Below are positions 13,866-14,499 of a stretch of 14,499 bases of DNA, in pieces. The position numbers and the translations under genes were made by a program. The notes under the pieces were generated by a model that was not told where the DNA came from, did no database searches, and saw only the letters and a list, made by a program, of their open reading frames with translations. Position 1 is the first letter of the stretch. Each line of letters opens with the position of its first letter. Source of the stretch: Treponema sp. (GTDB lineage: Bacteria > Spirochaetota > Spirochaetia > Treponematales > Treponemataceae); contig JAEDDW010000046.1 of assembly GCA_016293645.1 (NCBI GenBank), positions 1 to 14,499 of the forward strand. Direction: 5' to 3'.

Positions 13866-13895
13866 ATTATACCATCATTTAGATTTTTATGTCTC
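13866..13895 (-). promoter_or_regulatory. Promoter of the VapBC-like pair
   Basis: On the minus strand, GAGACA (13890-13895), an 18-base spacer and a perfect TATAAT (13866-13871) precede the antitoxin start by about 20 bases. The -35 matches TTGACA at four of six positions. Confidence 0.55.
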
Positions 13896-13897
13896 TT

Positions 13898-13942
13898 TTT
13901 TTTCAAAGCCTTAATGCGAGGCTTCCACAACAGCAATTTCTT
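13898..13942. repeat. 45-bp direct repeat, right copy
   Basis: Same orientation as the copy at 11943-11987, 1955 bases apart, with one mismatch. Together they bound a segment holding the VapBC-like pair, tail b and rhuM. Similarity continues at a lower level for about 15 bases on the right-hand side. Confidence 0.9.
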
Positions 13943-14036
13943 CATCTGTTAAGCCGTAAAGCTGGTACACAAGCCGGTTTATTTCTTTGTCTGTGGAATC
14001 TATCTGCTGTTTTAAGTCCAGAAGTTCCTTTTTCAA
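13911..14036 (-). pseudogene. Restriction-methylase C-terminal tail, copy c
   Basis: A 41-residue frame reading LKKELLDLKQQIDS, then TDKEINRLVYQLYGLT and DEEIAVVEASH, closed by TAA 13911-13913. It is in the same frame as the upstream DUF1016 gene, separated from it only by the two stops TAA-TGA, and could begin at a TTG (14034-14036). It is the same Eco57I-class C-terminal tail as copy b, again without its gene body. The last 20 codons are the best conserved part among the copies. Confidence 0.75.
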
Positions 14037-14039
14037 TCA

Positions 14040-14499
14040 TTATTTCAATTCGCTTTCAATTTCTTCAATTGTTGGCAGTGAACTTTTAAAATCTACAGGA
14101 TAAAGTTTTGCAAGTTCGTATTCAGAAACAGCAAGAGGTTCGGCAGAACTTTCCAAAGAATATTTTGCTAGAATATTATCCTTATCTTTACATATTAAGA
14201 TACCTAAAGTTGGATTGTCGTGCTCAGTTTTTAAAATATGATTTACTGATGCTACATAAGTCCCAAGCTGTCCAATAAAGGAAGGTTCAAATTTTCCTGT
14301 TTTTACTTCGATTACTACATAACATCTGAGATTTGTGTTATAAAAAAGCATGTCAAGAAATTGCTCCGTAGTACCAACTTCAAGACGATATTCACGACCC
14401 ATGTAAGCAAAACCTTTTCCAAGTTCAAGTAAAAACTTTTCTATATTTCCAATAAGAGCATCCTTGAGTTCCTTTTCATCATAATCTGTGCGGAGAGAA
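14040..14499 (-). CDS. YhcG/DUF1016 PDDEXK nuclease-domain protein, 5' part beyond the window
   Basis: The frame is open from the right edge (first full codon ends near 14498) to TAA 14040-14042, 152 residues visible. It matches the C-terminal nuclease domain of the YhcG/DUF1016 family: ELKDALIGNIEKFLLELGKG, then GREYRLEVG, FLDMLFYNTNLRCYVVIEVK and TGKFEPSFIGQLGTYV. NPTLGILICKDKDN, PLAVSEYELAKLYP and SSLPTIEEIESEL follow. The Asp in FLDML, the Glu and Lys of IEVK and the Gln of IGQL fit a PDDEXK active site. The family is a putative nuclease often found next to type I restriction-modification genes. The N-terminal DUF1016 half is outside the window. The C-terminal end is natural, and tail copy c follows at once. 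Confidence 0.9.
   Translation of the reverse strand, partial: SLRTDYDEKELKDALIGNIEKFLLELGKGFAYMGREYRLEVGTTEQFLDMLFYNTNLRCYVVIEVKTGKFEPSFIGQLGTYVASVNHILKTEHDNPTLGILICKDKDNILAKYSLESSAEPLAVSEYELAKLYPVDFKSSLPTIEEIESELK

Noticed and set aside
11943..13942. CRISPR array or integron cassette array
   Set aside because: Only two copies of the 45-bp repeat exist with a 1.9-kb spacing, no short regular spacers are present, and no integrase or attC core was seen.
1..14499. tRNA or rRNA genes
   Set aside because: No cloverleaf with a GGTTCGAATCC-type T-arm and no rRNA-like stretch was found on inspection of both strands.

Overview
The window looks like a chromosomal segment of a host-associated spirochaete, most likely a Treponema. 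This rests on the low-to-moderate GC content, the codon usage and the gene style (an nnr-lrgA-lrgB operon, ORF6N/RhuM-type accessory genes, and 6TM-diguanylate cyclase and carboxynorspermidine/diaminopimelate decarboxylase relics). No rRNA or marker gene is present, so the assignment is an inference.

Region 1 (1-3960, all minus strand) is part of a type I restriction-modification island. In transcription order it has a small XRE regulator, hsdM, an AlbA_2/HATPase_c_4/winged-helix regulator, an unrecognised reading frame without a start codon, and an ORF6N protein that runs off the left edge. hsdS and hsdR are not in the window. Three long perfect inverted repeats lie inside the last two coding frames.

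Region 2 (3960-5640) is a gene graveyard. It holds a minus-strand terminator, a second hairpin, a C9A8 homopolymer tract, a short TfoX-like remnant, a diguanylate cyclase that is both frameshifted and 3'-truncated, and a PLP-dependent decarboxylase with a large internal deletion.

Region 3 (5640-11925, all plus strand) is intact core-type sequence. It contains two GNAT acetyltransferases, a REP-like palindrome, and an overlapping operon for NAD(P)H-hydrate repair (nnr) with the LrgA/LrgB membrane pair. A long nested stem-loop terminator, a Crp/Fnr-family regulator with a palindrome in its leader, and an NhaC-type Na+/H+ antiporter ending in a bidirectional terminator complete it. Several genes have a TATAAT box so close to the start codon that leaderless or near-leaderless transcripts are likely.

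Region 4 (11940-14499, minus strand) is a second accessory island and the most unusual part of the window. A YhcG/DUF1016 nuclease domain, a VapBC-like toxin-antitoxin pair and a frameshifted RhuM gene follow one another. Each is followed by a short open frame encoding the same C-terminal tail of an Eco57I-class N6-adenine methylase/restriction enzyme (consensus around TDKEINRLVYQLYGLT...EIAVVE). The first and last tails also share a 45-bp near-identical DNA repeat reaching past the stop codon, so about 1.95 kb is bounded by direct repeats. This resembles a modular cassette array built on the 3' end of a restriction-modification gene.
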